A program made the position numbers and the translations under genes. The notes beneath the pieces were generated by a model that was not told the DNA's origin, searched no databases, and worked only from the letters and a program-made list of their open reading frames with translations. From Mercenaria mercenaria (taxonomy: Eukaryota > Mollusca > Bivalvia > Venerida > Veneridae), in contig NC_069366.1 in assembly GCF_021730395.1 (NCBI RefSeq), positions 68,763,001 through 68,827,000 on the forward strand: 64,000 nt of DNA, given 5' to 3'. Position 1 is the first letter of the stretch, and every line of letters begins with the position of its first letter. Below, piece by piece: positions 1 through 11,904 of the stretch.

Positions 1-834
1 CAATAAGGAAGTGCTTACACGGAAAATAGTTCCTCTGTTTGATGGTGAATATTGGTGAAAAATTGAATGAAAGACATGCACTAAAAGGCATAATTTAAGA
101 CAGGAGATGTAAACTTTATAGTTAGATGTGAATTTTGACAGGATTAAATTGTCTGAATATGCAAAACCGGTCACTTGAAGATGAGAGATTTTGCCTGTTT
201 GCAGCCGTCAAAAGACTATTTACCATAGGCGTATGATTTGCGTAAACATACTAAAAACGGAGCCGGTCAACCCATAATTTCTTGTGGCTGGAATTTTTTC
301 TCTTGCATAGTTCTATTCAGGGCAGGTAATTTTTTTTGACTGGAACGCAGACAAAATTGCAATATTGTACAGTGTCTATATAGAACATATAGTAAAAATA
401 ACTGTGGTCTTTGGCCAAGCATATTGTAATATTTTATTCTGATGCGAATATAGAATACAGTACGTCAGTTCCAGTCCTTAACTCTGGTTACTCCCACTGA
501 TTATATGTTTAAACAATTCTTTTCTAGAAACAAGTCATTGATAGCAAAATCTTTTAATGCAGTTTGAATCATTGCACAATTGATTTAGTATGTTTAATCT
601 TAAACTTTCTAAAACATTATACAAATATCAAATTTGACCAAGTGTCTGAAACTTTAAGTTACTCAAAATTTTGACCAACGCCATTAAATCTTACACACTC
701 AAGTAACGAATTCATGTAAGTCTTCTTCGAAGACTTCATTTCGAACTGTTTAAACCAAAGCTCAGTCAGTTAAAGTTTGATTATCATAATTTAATGTTTT
801 GATGTTAAGTTCTCAATAATTGCAGATTTCAAAA
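1..834. other. Flank downstream of the NLR-like gene, no gene seen
   Basis: AT-rich sequence with no coding signal on either strand. A short palindrome (arms AAGTCTTC / GAAGACTT) lies near 718-736. It may include the 3' UTR of the minus-strand NLR-like gene. Confidence 0.5.
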
Positions 835-3800
835 TTATTTGTTTGTCCTAAAACTGAAACTGATCCCGTCATCTTCTATCACTAGAAACAGGATAGTATT
901 CTTTCTTACATAGTTCAATCGTTCTCCGTTCACTTCTTCACAAATAAAACAACCTGCTCTATCCACCTGTACAGATTGTTGAAGAGTAAGATGAACATCG
1001 ACGAATCTACGCCACGTTTGCAAGCTTATTGAGACTCCATAGTTCAATGTGTTCCAGGTTTTTTCATCCTGGGTGTTACAATGAGAGCAATGTCAGCAAC
1101 GTCTACACACTCTAATTTGAATTTCCGCAGTTTCTGTAAGATATGTACCACAGAATTCAACTGTTTCTTGTATTTAAAATCATCAAGGAAAAGAAATTTG
1201 AAACAAAGTTTAGTCCGACTGCTGGCATTTACTAGAAAATCAATATATGGTAGGCTACAAGAGTCCAAACTTAACACTTCAAGATGTTTAGTACTTACGT
1301 TAGAAATTTTCACTCGGGTGCATTTTATAAGCTCAAGTTTCTGTAGCTGCTCATTCTTTGAAAGATTAATTGTATGACCGTGACAGTTAGAACAGCTGCA
1401 TACTGTACAGTACAATATAAGGTGCTTTAAAGGTGCTTCTCCTATCATTGAGGATACCAATATCGTCTCACTATGCGGCAACCTACAATAATCAATGCGC
1501 ATATATTGTAGACATTTTTTTGGTCGTGCAATCCAACTAAATACTTCTGCATTTGAGATACCGCTAGCATAAAGAGATAGTACATTCCCTGGTATTATTC
1601 TTTGTAGAAAGGACATGTCTGGACAGCGGTCCATGATAACATCACACAGACTGACCATTGGCGGATCATCTGCATCACACATGGATAGAACTAAATATCA
1701 GCCGTTGAATCTGATCTGACACATTATCTTTCCGGGTTTCTATATTTTCTTGTAAAGAGTTTCTGTACGTTACCATACTTTCATCCCGACTTGCAATATT
1801 TGAGATTAATTTTGACAATTCTGATATAAGGAATGGAGATAATCCACAAATCATTTTGAGCATGTTTGATAACTGTAGAATGTCGGCAACAGAATGGCAC
1901 TTTGTAAAGAGTTCATGCAAAACGGTATTTAGAAGTACCGGTCGTTGATTTGCATTAGTATAGCTTGAAACATATACAGCTGCGAAAAACTCGAGGTAAG
2001 ATATATGAATGAATTCCATCTGAGTGTTTTCTAGAGTTGGATCAATACAATTTTTTTCAGTTAGAATACCTAATTTAATTAATGTAGATATACCCTCTTT
2101 CGAAACACCGCTCTTTCGAAGATGTGATGGACTGAATGTGATTGATCCCATCTCAGAAGTCAACGCTTCAAACGCAACTCTCGCTAACTGGACTAGAAAT
2201 CGTTTGTTTGCTTCAAATCTTGGAAATTTCTGCAGAAGGCCTGGCAGCTGTATACCTCTCCATTCATTTGTTACTCCAGTTTGATCTTCTTTTTCTCCCT
2301 CTTCTTTGTTCTGAGACCAGCCAAGCATAATATTCACAAGATGACTGTATGTATCGCTAACAGACTTTCCAATCCTATTTCCGGAGCCATACAACCATAC
2401 AAGTTGTTGCAAAAGCAGGGGAGTTTTCTCTAGATGTTCATGATTTGTCATTTTTAATTTCATCATCAATATACAATAAGACAGATCTGTATTATTGAAC
2501 TTTGACAGGTATTTTTCAATGAAATGTTGAACAGATATTATTCCAACTAATTCCACATTTTGATCATATTCAGAAGACTTCATGTTCAGAATTCCTTTAG
2601 CTGACGGACGAGAAAGTGTGATAAGAGTAGCCCGTCGTGCCTCGTCTCTATTTGGTAAACCACAGCTGACATGTTGTAAAACAGATGCAGCTTTTGGGTA
2701 AGTCCATTCATCCAAACCATCTGCAACGATGAGACAGCGTTCCGATTCCTGCTCAAATATTCTGTCAATGAAGTCATCTGTTGTAAGACCGAAAGCTTTG
2801 ACTATAGCTTCGATCATTTCGGTAATATCGCCCAGTCCTGACATTCTCTGTAAAGGTACGAAGAAAAGAAATTCAAACTTTCTCATCTCATTGATATTAC
2901 CATCGTTTACAGCAGAAAACAGATCATACTTTTCACTTCCTACAGTCCTGCGGGGTTCTTTACACTTATCATTATCGTTAGCAGGTATAGGACTCCCGTC
3001 TGTTACCGCCGAACACCAATTCTTAATCATCATTTTGCAAAATGTACTTTTTCCTGTCCCAACACCACCTACAATATGTATGTTTTTGTGTTTTCGACCA
3101 TTCGTTTGTAGTATCTCTCTATATTGTTGTATAGTTCTGGTACTGGGCTTTTTCTGTGACTTTTCTTTGGTCTGTGATTCACTTTTGTCCATGTTGTCTT
3201 CCGCTACCATTTTTGGGGCTACATAAACTTCTGTTATGTTTAAATTGTTCTCTTTGTGTTTGAGCGGTGAAATTGATGTTTTCACGTAATGATTCTGGTA
3301 AATTGTCACCAACCCTTTCTGCAACACTACAAAAGAAATACAAATCATCATATCACTTATGATCTATACGGACGAGTTATCAATTAATCGTCATTTTATA
3401 AGCCAAACAAAATACAAATAAAATCACGAAGTATTTTGTTTTACGGTGACGACGAGAAAAGCAGAAGAAACTAAATTAGAAACCTAACGTTTTAATAATA
3501 AAACTAGAATGTGTCTGTAGGACACAGGGTGTGGTCCCACTGGTACAATTGTCACAAATAAGGGGCAATATTTCAAATGTTTGCAGTCTTAAGGGGGTAT
3601 AGCCTCAACAAACATTTTATGAGAATGATTCATTATTCTAAGCCATATACTTTTTGTGCAATGAGCATCACAAACAAAAAATGCACTATTTTGGCTATTT
3701 AAAGGGCCATAACTCTGTAATAAGCGCTAAGATTCTCAAGAATAATGCCAAGTGTGCAAGGTCACATCATGATAAAGTCTCAAGCAAGGTTTCATGAATT

Positions 3801-6800
3801 TACATCAAATACTTTTTGAGCTAGGCACATCATAAGGTAAAAATATGCATTTCTGACTATTTCAGGGGCCATAACTTTAAATACAAGGTGGAGCAAGCAT
3901 AAAAATAGAAGGTGTGCAAGTTTGTATCATGATAAAGACTCTGCAAGTTTTCATCCATTTATATCATTTACTTTTTAAGCTAGGTGCGTCTCAAGGTGAA
4001 AATGTGAATTTCTGACTATTTCAGGGGTAATAACTCTGGAAATAGGAGGCGGAGGCAGCAAAAAAATTAAAAATGTGCAAGTTTATATCATGATTAAGAC
4101 TCTTGCAAGGTTTAATCAATTTATATGAACTATTTTTTGAGTTAGGTGCGTCACAAGGTGAAAATGTGCATTTTTTACTATTTCAGGGGCCATAACTCTG
4201 GAAATAGGGGCAAAACCAGATGAAAAATACGAGGTGCGCAAGTTCATATCATGATAAAGACTCATGCAAGGTTTAATCAATTTATATTAAATACTTTTTG
4301 AGTTAGGCACGTCACAAGGTGAACATGTGTATTTTTAACTTTTTTCAGGGGCCATACCTCTAGAAATAGAGGGTGGAGCCAGATGAAAAATAGGAGGTGC
4401 GCAAGTTCATATCATGATAAAGACTCTTGCAAGGTTTCATCAATTTATATCAAATACGTTTTGAGCTAGGCGTGTCACGAACTTCGGACGGACAGACGGA
4501 CGGACGCACGCACGGAAGGACGAACGGACAAGACCAAATCTATATGTCCCGCCACTCATGTTGGGGTATGGGGGCACAAAAATACATTGAATTTAATCGT
4601 TTATGGGTGATCTCGTGTGCTAGTTATAGATATTTGGCACATTTCTAGCCATATAAGACACAAGTCAACAAATTTCAATGATTTTGTGTTAAGTCAGTGA
4701 TACGAATATAAGTGAAAAATGTTAATTAGTTTTAACATATTTTATAAATATGAACCTAAAAGTACTATGATATTCTTTAGAACAACAATGTCATTTTGAT
4801 GCCACAAAACAACTGAGAAATAGTTTGCAAGTTACTCAAAGTAAGTTATTTTATGTGTGTGAAAGTCTCAGATTTCAGTAATATGTTTTGGTTTAAAGCT
4901 GAAATTAGAATAGTTGACTTTATTCTGGTCTCTACTTTACTAACATTTAATAAAGTAGAAAGTGCTTGCAGTTTTCATGTACCACATGTAGACAGTTTTA
5001 TGTGAAATATTTTCTTTTATCAAGCTATTCGAGACTGGAACAGTCTTCCATTAAAATAAAGGGAAAACATAAATATGTTTTTAAAAAGAAAAGTTTAAAA
5101 ATGTTTAAATGAAACTGAATGAGAGCAAAGACAGACTACCGGTATATCATTACTAAGTTCAGTCTGTGATATTTTACTTCAAAGTCAATCCAGCTCATTT
5201 TGATAATAGCAAGCATTTGTCACCTAAAGTAACTGTCATTGGGATAATATAATTATCACTTATTTTTTTGTTGGGTTTAACGTCGCACCGACATAATTAT
5301 TGGTCATATGGCGACTTTCCAGCTTTGATGGTGGAGGAAGACCCCAGGTGCCCCTCTGTGCATTATTTCATCACGAGCGGGCACCTGGCTAGAACCACCG
5401 ACCTTCCGTAAGCCAGCTGGATGGCTTCCTCACATGAAGAATTCAACGCCCCGAGTGAGGCTCGAACCCACACCGATGAGGGGCAAGTGATTTGAAGTCA
5501 GCGACCTTAACCACTCGGCCACGGAGGCCCCCAATATAATTATCACGGTACTACTATTGTATAGTAGTCGCAACTTGACCGCGACGGTTGACCTTAGGCT
5601 GATTATTCATATCGGTTATTTCATTATAGAAATCAAGGGAGCTTAGGGTAGACGTGTACATTTATATGGAATTAGTTTGTATACAGTGCAGTATCAAAGT
5701 ATATATACTTTTATTTGAGCAGTTAAAACTTTCCAATACACTAATATATATTTACACAAATTTATATTTCCTTTTTCTCGTGCAGCTCGTGTTTTATGTA
5801 CACTCCTTTTCAATAATAGGTTGTGCCTCATTATGTATTATAATGCAAAGGTCAACCATCGGGGTCAAGTTGCGTCCACTATATTTCATACAAAGTATGT
5901 TGTTTTTTTTTACTTTCGGCGGGAACATTTTTCGTCATGTATGGATGTTCACCAACTGTTCCGTTACGGCAGTAAGGCACAAAAAATGCGTTTATTAAGC
6001 GGACGTTGCTGTTATCCGGGGTCACTACGGTTTTTCATGAAAAAAGAAATATAATATTGTATTTCATAGATGATTAGATAATGATTGTAACTTTAAACAC
6101 TACAGTACTAAGGTCTGAAATAAACCTCAAAGAAGAACTATTTCTCGTGTACAAAATACCTTGTTTTCCTTCAGCGTAGTCTAACTGTTTCAGACGATTG
6201 TGACGTATCTTTTCTAGTTTGTCTATTTCACTCTCTAGTAATGTAAGCCGCTGAAAAATAATTACAATTTGATCATTTCTAGAAGTAATTTTGGTCTGTA
6301 ATGATTCCACAACTAAGATACAGATCAAATGCATTATCTGGTTGTTAAGGAGTTTAAAACTAATAATTGGCATTTGTTCCACAACTTCTGAAAGATTCAT
6401 GATTATTGAAGAGAAAACACGAGTTTACTTTAAAGACTTTTCTAAAGTGTCATGAATATTGAAGACACGGAAAACGAGTTTACCTGTTTTGAAACAGAAC
6501 TATCTAGTTCAAGCCGCTCTACTCTTTCAAGCACACTGTGTTTCTCCATTTCTTGCAGAGCGTCTTGCAGAGCTTTTTGTGTTATATCTGTAATTGCTTC
6601 TGCAGCTTCTTTCTGTTTCTCGTCGATGTCAGCTTTCATGTCTTGAATTTTGTCGGTAGCCTCTTTTGCTTTCATACAAAAATAATCATTTGCGTCTCGA
6701 ATAGCTTTCACAGCTTCTGTTTGCTTTGTTTCAATGTCACCTTTTGCGCCTTGAATAGCGTCTGCAGCTTTTTTTCGCTTGACTTCAATTGCGTCTGTGA

Positions 6801-9069
6801 CTTCTTTTTGTTTCTTAACTATGTCATATTTTGCGTCTTGAATAGTTTGTTTCATTTCCTCTGACTTCTTGGTAATAGAGGCCAGAGCATCTCTGCACAC
6901 TTCGGCCTCGATGTGTGTAGTGATGATAAAGGTTTCCCGTTTTAACTAACAAAGAAATGACATTTCATTTTACGGCAATAACGTGTCTAACACCACCCAG
7001 ATTGTGTAAGGAACATAGATATTAATATCAGTATATAACAGTGGAGCATTCACTAAATCTGACGATAGCTCCAGAGAAAATTTGAAAGCAACTTACACAT
7101 TTGAAATTAAAGACTTGTTTTCATTTTCAGTCATTTTATCATATGTCAATATTTTCAACTTGTCACAAATTACACCATACCTGTTTAAGTTTATAGACAG
7201 CTTGTTGAGCATCGTTCCTCGCTTTTAGTTCTTTTCATCCTTAAGAACTGCTATGATTTCGTCTATACATTCATCCAACTTAGTGTCTTCCATCTCCATT
7301 GTCGATGAATGGAATAATTCATTTCTTCTCTGTAGAATCTGACGAAACAAATTATATCAATATGATACAGTCAAGGTCAGGCAGTAACACGAACCATGTG
7401 AACATGGTCATTATCAGCATTCAAGGATGTAACATAAAAAGCAATCAATGGTCTGGCTTGGCCACTCAAGTCATGATCAGACTGTAACACAAGTAACAAT
7501 TAGGCAGTGTTACATAATAAGTATGCAATGATTAGACTTTGACTGAAAGTTATGATTAGGCACGGGAAAGCAAATCATTATTAGTCTGTTAGATCAAGTT
7601 CTGTCGAACAGAGTGACGCAAGTAATAATCAGGCAGTGATACTCAGTTCATGATCAGTGTATTACATTAAGCATAATAAAAGTCATGATCATAAATTATA
7701 CTCATTTCATTATCAGGCTGTAACGTAATTACGCAGCGTCACTCAAGTCATGCTCAGGCTTTAGCAAAAAGTTATGATCAGACAGAACATTAAAGTCATA
7801 AGTAGGTTATGGTCATAGAGGGTGACTCAACTCATGAGCAGCTAGTGGCTCTCAATTCATGATCAGTCTAAAATATAAAGTCTTGGTACGACAGGGGCAC
7901 TCAAGTCATAATCAGACTCTCAAGTAATGATATATCTGTGACAACATGACAGGGACATACACAATCGTGATAAAGCTGTATAAAACTTTTAACGAGAAAG
8001 TCATAAACAGACAGGAACACTGTTGATCATGCATGATCGGACTGTGACACTTAATTCATGATGCGGCTGTGAATGAGACAATATTACCAGGCTGTGGCAC
8101 GATTTCATGCATGATCAGGCTGCGACATGGTATTCAGATATAAGGCTGTGACTCTTTATTATGTTTAACAGGTAGGTATAAGTTTCGTAATTTAAGAAGG
8201 TTCTAAAATATCTTATTAACTGTGATGTAAAATTGTTACGATGCCGTCAGTAATCAATGATATTCACTAACATGTTTATAAAACAAAGACGTAAACTATT
8301 TAACATACACATTTGTGCAAATAAGTGAGCATGCTGTTGTGAATTGATAAATAATTGAATTGCATTACTTAAATGCACTACTTGAATCAATTTACCTTAA
8401 AATTATTATTCAAGGACAATAGTTACGAAATAAGAACATCTAAGGCAATTTGTAAGCATTAATATTTTCTACATTTGAGAAAACAAACGTTATCAGGACC
8501 TTCTTCAAAGTGTCGTTCCAATTAATGCTGTCTGAAAAATGCGACTGAAGATGGATGTTGTTGATGAATACATGAAGCAACCCAGGTGTGTCAATATCAG
8601 GTGCCTTTGTCTTGTTTGAATATCCCGGTGCATTGATGAAACATTTGGCAATCTCCCATGGAGCTGCACACCATTTCTGAATATCTGTATTTTTCCAGTT
8701 TGGAGTGGGCGGTGTGGATCCATGACATTTGAGTATGTCTTCCATAATCGTGTCACATACATTATCAGGGCAAGCCTGCTTCTTTGGATAGAGACAATTA
8801 CAGTTGAGTTGATCCCATGGACACTTGTTCCTGCCAGCATGGTCTTTTTTACACGTATGCAGTGGTCGCAGATTTCTAAGACAACACTGGTTACAAGTGA
8901 GTCCAGGGGTGTGACTGACAGCATTAAGAATTCTGGTGTGTTCCTGATGAATCACTTCATCAGCAAATCCTTCTATACCTTCTTTAAGATATTTATACGC
9001 CAGTCCATCTCTCACCCAGTTTCTATACTTCTTTTTTTCCAGTTCACCTTGATGATTCATTGCGTACAT
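835..9069 (-). CDS. NLR-like receptor: CXorf38-type HEPN, coiled coil, NACHT, LRR-like C-terminus (frame interrupted)
   Basis: Five exons join on the minus strand with GT-AG sites and matching phases: 9069-8500, 7338-7181, 6945-6484, 6250-6160, 3326-835. Exon 1 starts at the ATG at 9069. It encodes YRNWVRDGL..., a Cys-rich stretch and PWEIAKCF, resembling human CXorf38 (DUF4559) from memory. Exon 2 supplies the HEPN motif RNELFHS (RNxxxH). Exons 3-4 are a Lys/Glu/Ala-rich coiled coil. Exon 5 has a NACHT ATPase: P-loop GGVGTGKSTFC, Walker B LIVADGLDEW, then SRP; after it an LRR-like region with repeated Leu/Cys spacing and a C-terminal cap (TWRRFVDVHL). Such proteins are cytoplasmic sensors that oligomerise through NACHT. 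Three one-base-type shifts break the frame: in exon 2 near 7228, at about 1675-1682, and near an A6 run at about 1060. This could be a recent pseudogene or assembly indels, since the protein is well conserved on both sides of each break. Domain order is firm; the ligand is unknown. Confidence 0.8.
3540..4530. repeat. Dispersed element with a tandem core (about 161-bp units x5) and GGAC microsatellite end
   Basis: Five degenerate units share GGGGCCATAACTCTGGAAAT and ATCATGATAAAGACTCTTGC, recurring near 3707, 3868, 4027, 4188 and 4350. The block ends in a (GGAC)n/(GCAC)n microsatellite at about 4485-4525. A tandem core capped by a microsatellite is an architecture known for bivalve non-autonomous elements (pearl/Helitron-like); assignment to that group is inference. 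It lies in the last intron of the NLR-like gene. The short ORF through the microsatellite is not a gene. Confidence 0.65.
5260..5532 (-). mobile_element. tRNA-derived SINE with perfect 14-bp target-site duplication
   Basis: Read on the minus strand the element starts with a class II tRNA-like head: box A-like TGGCCGAGTGGTTAAGG and box B-like GGGTTCGAGCC. A conserved body follows, and the 3' end GTGCGACGTTAAACCCAAC runs into an A-rich tail. The 14-bp direct repeat AATATAATTATCAC flanks it exactly at 5246-5259 and 5533-5546. The head resembles tRNA-Ser/Leu. The tail is the type seen in molluscan V-SINE/MetaSINE families; exact family not determined. The intact duplication suggests a young insertion. 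It sits in the last intron of the NLR-like gene. Confidence 0.85.
7350..8160. repeat. Degenerate minisatellite in intron 1 of the NLR-like gene
   Basis: A motif close to CAAGTCATGATCAGGCTGTG recurs many times with a spacing of roughly 25-35 bases and much decay. It fills most of the intron between exons 1 and 2. No coding potential. Confidence 0.6.
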
Positions 9070-10130
9070 AATTATATTTTACTTCCTGCTATCCAACTTT
9101 CGTTTTCGGTGCATTTCTCTAAAATAAATGATACAGAAAGACTTTAAACCTTTCATTTCTGTTTTCAGCTTTTGATTCCATCTTGTTTTTAATCTTAATG
9201 AATATAATATGTGTAAAAGATACAATGCAAACAATAAGTTGTCTTTGTTTCAGTAATTAAAAACGAAAGTAATTAAGGCGACTGTAAAAAATAACATTAA
9301 CGTTTAATAGGATTACAATAATTATAAAGTTTTAATTCTGATTCTAATTCAATCGAACAGAAAGGAAAAGTATGGTAGAGTTCCTTTTCAAACAGGTTTT
9401 GTTACAAAGGGAGACAGACACCAAATTTATACTGTAAACAAAATGTCGTTTGTCATGTTAAACGTGTAGAATATCCAGTCAGGTTAAACGTGTAGAATAT
9501 CCAGTCAGGTTAAACGTGTAGAATATCCACAGCTGACATTTTCGTTTTTCGTACGTGTATAAAATCTGCCAATCTACTAGATAAAATGTGACATAGTTTA
9601 AAGGTTTACCTCTCCGTTTTAATGGTTTATGCTGGCTCGCCTCGACGAGCCAGTATTACGATAGGATTTTACTATTAAATCTACCTAAAAGGCAGAACAT
9701 CTTCTAAACATGGCTCTCAGCTTTTTACTTTCATTACAAATGCAAGCCAGCAACCAAGAAAACAAAATAGCGTTTCCTTTACGAGAAGTGTCCAATCGAA
9801 AGCAGGCTTACAAAAAGTGACCAATCGAAAGCTGGTTTACGAAAAACTCATGTAATCCACATAGGCCGCAACCATCTTATATTAATGGACACAAAGAAGT
9901 TCAATGACACGCAAAGGACCAATCTATGCAAGTAGAAAATGCATCGATTACCTGTCCCTTATTGTAGTTGTTGAAATTATGCAGAAAGATTCAGATTGCT
10001 CCTTTTCTGGAAAAAATGAATGAATATACGCCTCAGAACTATGTAGACAAGATCTAAAATAGTAATAAGGCAAAATTGCAAGGCGTTATCAACACAGAAT
10101 ACAGTACCCTTCGTTCCTTTTCGGTTCTTC
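9070..10130. other. Intergenic region upstream of the NLR-like gene, with small repeats
   Basis: No gene seen. It should hold the promoter of the minus-strand NLR-like gene, but no clear core element was recognised. It contains three 26-bp direct repeats (9458-9531), a hairpin with arms CTGGCTCG/CGAGCCAG (9632-9653), and a 29-bp motif with core CCAATCGAAAGC repeated about 2.4 times (9779-9850). Confidence 0.5.
9458..9531. repeat. Three tandem copies of a 26-bp unit
   Basis: The unit starting TTAAACGTGTAGAATATCCA repeats at 9458, 9484 and 9510; the first two copies are identical and the third is cut short. It lies about 400 bases upstream of the NLR-like start codon. Whether it is regulatory is unknown. 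Confidence 0.8.
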
Positions 10131-10308
10131 TTGTTTAATTTTTCGTTTTTTTTCCTTCCCTCCTTTTCGGCTCTTCTCGTTAAATTTTTCGGTTTTTGCA
10201 ACTCTCTACACTGGAGGTTACCGCAAAAACGCAAGAAAAACAGAAAAAAACGTAGAAAAAAGAAGAACGAAGAAAACAAAAGAAAATTATTACTAGATTT
10301 ATTAATCA

Positions 10309-10691
10309 TGGGTAAGTATCGGCCAGCAAGAACAACGAGGGGTAGATGCCACCAGGGCTACCCTTATTTTACAGATAGATTTGCTGGCAGACAGAGCACT
10401 GTCATTGCGCTAGTAGCTCTCTGCTTTGCGGCCCTTCGACGCGGAACGCTTTGGCAAACAGGTGATATTGATTGCATTATTGCAGAGGGTCACAACAGAT
10501 ACATTGAAACTGTGGAAACAACAGGCATAGGTTTACGCAACCTCCAACATAATGAAGTGCCAAGATTTCTTGAAAACTTTATGGGTATTTCAAATGTTGA
10601 GATTAATGTCAATGCAGAATCTGTTTATGGTGTTGTTGGCCGGGAAGCCAATTCTGACTCAGGTACCATAGCATTTGAAACGGCAGTTTAA
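10309..10691 (+). CDS. Short ORF with a possible papain-like protease fold, possibly mobile-element derived
   Basis: From the ATG at 10309 the ORF gives about 127 residues ending TIAFETAV. The core (AGRQSTVIALVALCFAALRR, then LWQTGDIDCII, then HNRYIE) recalls the start of OTU/herpes-tegument-like cysteine protease domains (peptidase C76 type), where a G-Q helix precedes a W...D-D segment. This is a weak resemblance from memory. The domain looks partial, and descent from a virus-like or mobile element cannot be excluded. The frame is open upstream to 10131, but that part is low-complexity Lys/Arg and Phe sequence, so I prefer the later start. A tandem repeat (10748-10885) and an AATAAA (10914) follow. 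It may be an exon of a larger model. Confidence 0.4.
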
Positions 10692-10747
10692 CAAGTGTTT
10701 GACACAACTGGCCTAGTTTTGGCAACATTTTCAGAATATTCCATAGC

Positions 10748-10890
10748 TGTACAAAAGTTATTGTGATATGCCAAAAAGGCTAACTGACCAGTACAAAAAT
10801 TATTGTGATATGCCAAAAAGGCTAATTGACAAGTACAAAAGTTATTGTGATATGCCAAAAAGGCTAACTGGCCGGTACAAAAGTTATTGT
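10748..10890. repeat. 42-bp tandem repeat, about 3.4 copies
   Basis: The unit TACAAAAGTTATTGTGATAT followed by GCCAAAAAGGCTAACTG is repeated with few differences, just downstream of the small plus-strand ORF and upstream of a poly(A) signal, so it would lie in that ORF's 3' UTR. Confidence 0.8.
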
Positions 10891-10913
10891 GATACCAACT
10901 TTACATTTTGTTA

Positions 10914-10919
10914 AATAAA
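10914..10919 (+). terminator. Candidate poly(A) signal AATAAA
   Basis: Canonical AATAAA 223 bases after the stop of the ORF ending at 10691, followed by T-rich sequence. Position suggests it serves that ORF if the ORF is transcribed. Confidence 0.4.
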
Positions 10920-11904
10920 GTTTGAAAAGTATCCATGCCTTTGCTTCTTTCTTCCTTTATATAAGTAATGTTTAACCATACTTATTTTACATTGTGTCAA
11001 ACAAGTTCTTACAATTTATATTAATCACGATTGATGACCGCTTCCATACTCCCGCCTATTTAGGGATTGGAGAAGTGAAAGAATCTCGCCTATCAAAGGA
11101 TTTGCACTCACGACGTTTTGATCCTGAATACTTTCTCATATGAAAATAGCAAACATTCAGTAATCAACACAAGCATGGTCGGTTAAAACTGAAAACCTGA
11201 AGATGTGCAAGACATAATTTTTCATCGCCATAGCTGTAACTTATATTACGCTATATGATATCCATCGCCATGAATGTACAAGAGAGAGGAAGTTGGTTTT
11301 CTTTTTAATGCTAAGCAAAAAGCAAGGGAATTTCTGGTAAAATGCTCACGTTCAGGCATTGAACACATAACCTGTTTACCCACAATAAACGTTCTACCAC
11401 TGACCTATCAAGGCATCACAGACCCTATAATTTTCACTGGCATATCACTGTGCTTCATAACTGCCCTGTTAGAACAAGAGCTAAGCGAGCCACTTTCTAG
11501 CTTTTTTAAAAGCTAAACTTGTTATCTCACTACGTTAACTTCTCTATAGGTCGTCGCTAGATGACATCCGGTGCAGCGTGTACACTAACGAAGTGAAGTT
11601 CCGCCCACGACCGTAACTCCTCCTACAGCGGTTTACCATGTCTAAATACAAATACTCGGTATTATACCGTAGTTTTTAACAACTAGTAAACACTCTTGTT
11701 TATTTCAATTATGATATAGATTCGTGGTATAATAAGAAGACAAACATGTAGACAATTTTGTTGAGTGAAGTAAAGAGAAAGAAGGGTAACAGGTAAAAAA
11801 TTATCAAATGTAGGTGCAGTAAGTTGCAATAACTTTACACATTAAATACACCTATGTGATTAATACATATCACATTGAACATTACGCTCTTATATTTCTA
11901 AAAT
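10920..11904. other. Intergenic, no gene recognised
   Basis: AT-rich sequence. Apart from the possible SINE head at 11350-11412 it shows nothing with protein or RNA signatures. The 80-codon plus-strand ORF at 11274-11516 overlaps that relic and has no family resemblance. Confidence 0.4.
11350..11412 (-). repeat. Possible decayed tRNA-like SINE head
   Basis: On the minus strand TAGGTCAGTGGTAGAACG resembles a box A with its flank, and GTGTTCAATGCCTG about 40 bases further resembles a box B. No tail or target-site duplication was found. Confidence 0.3.

Noticed and set aside
4427-4648. ORF with TDGQTDGRTHGRTNG
   Set aside because: Translation of the GGAC/GCAC microsatellite at the end of a repeat element.
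5450-5532. A genuine tRNA-Ser/Leu gene on the minus strand
   Set aside because: The tRNA-like part is the head of a SINE with body, tail and target-site duplication.
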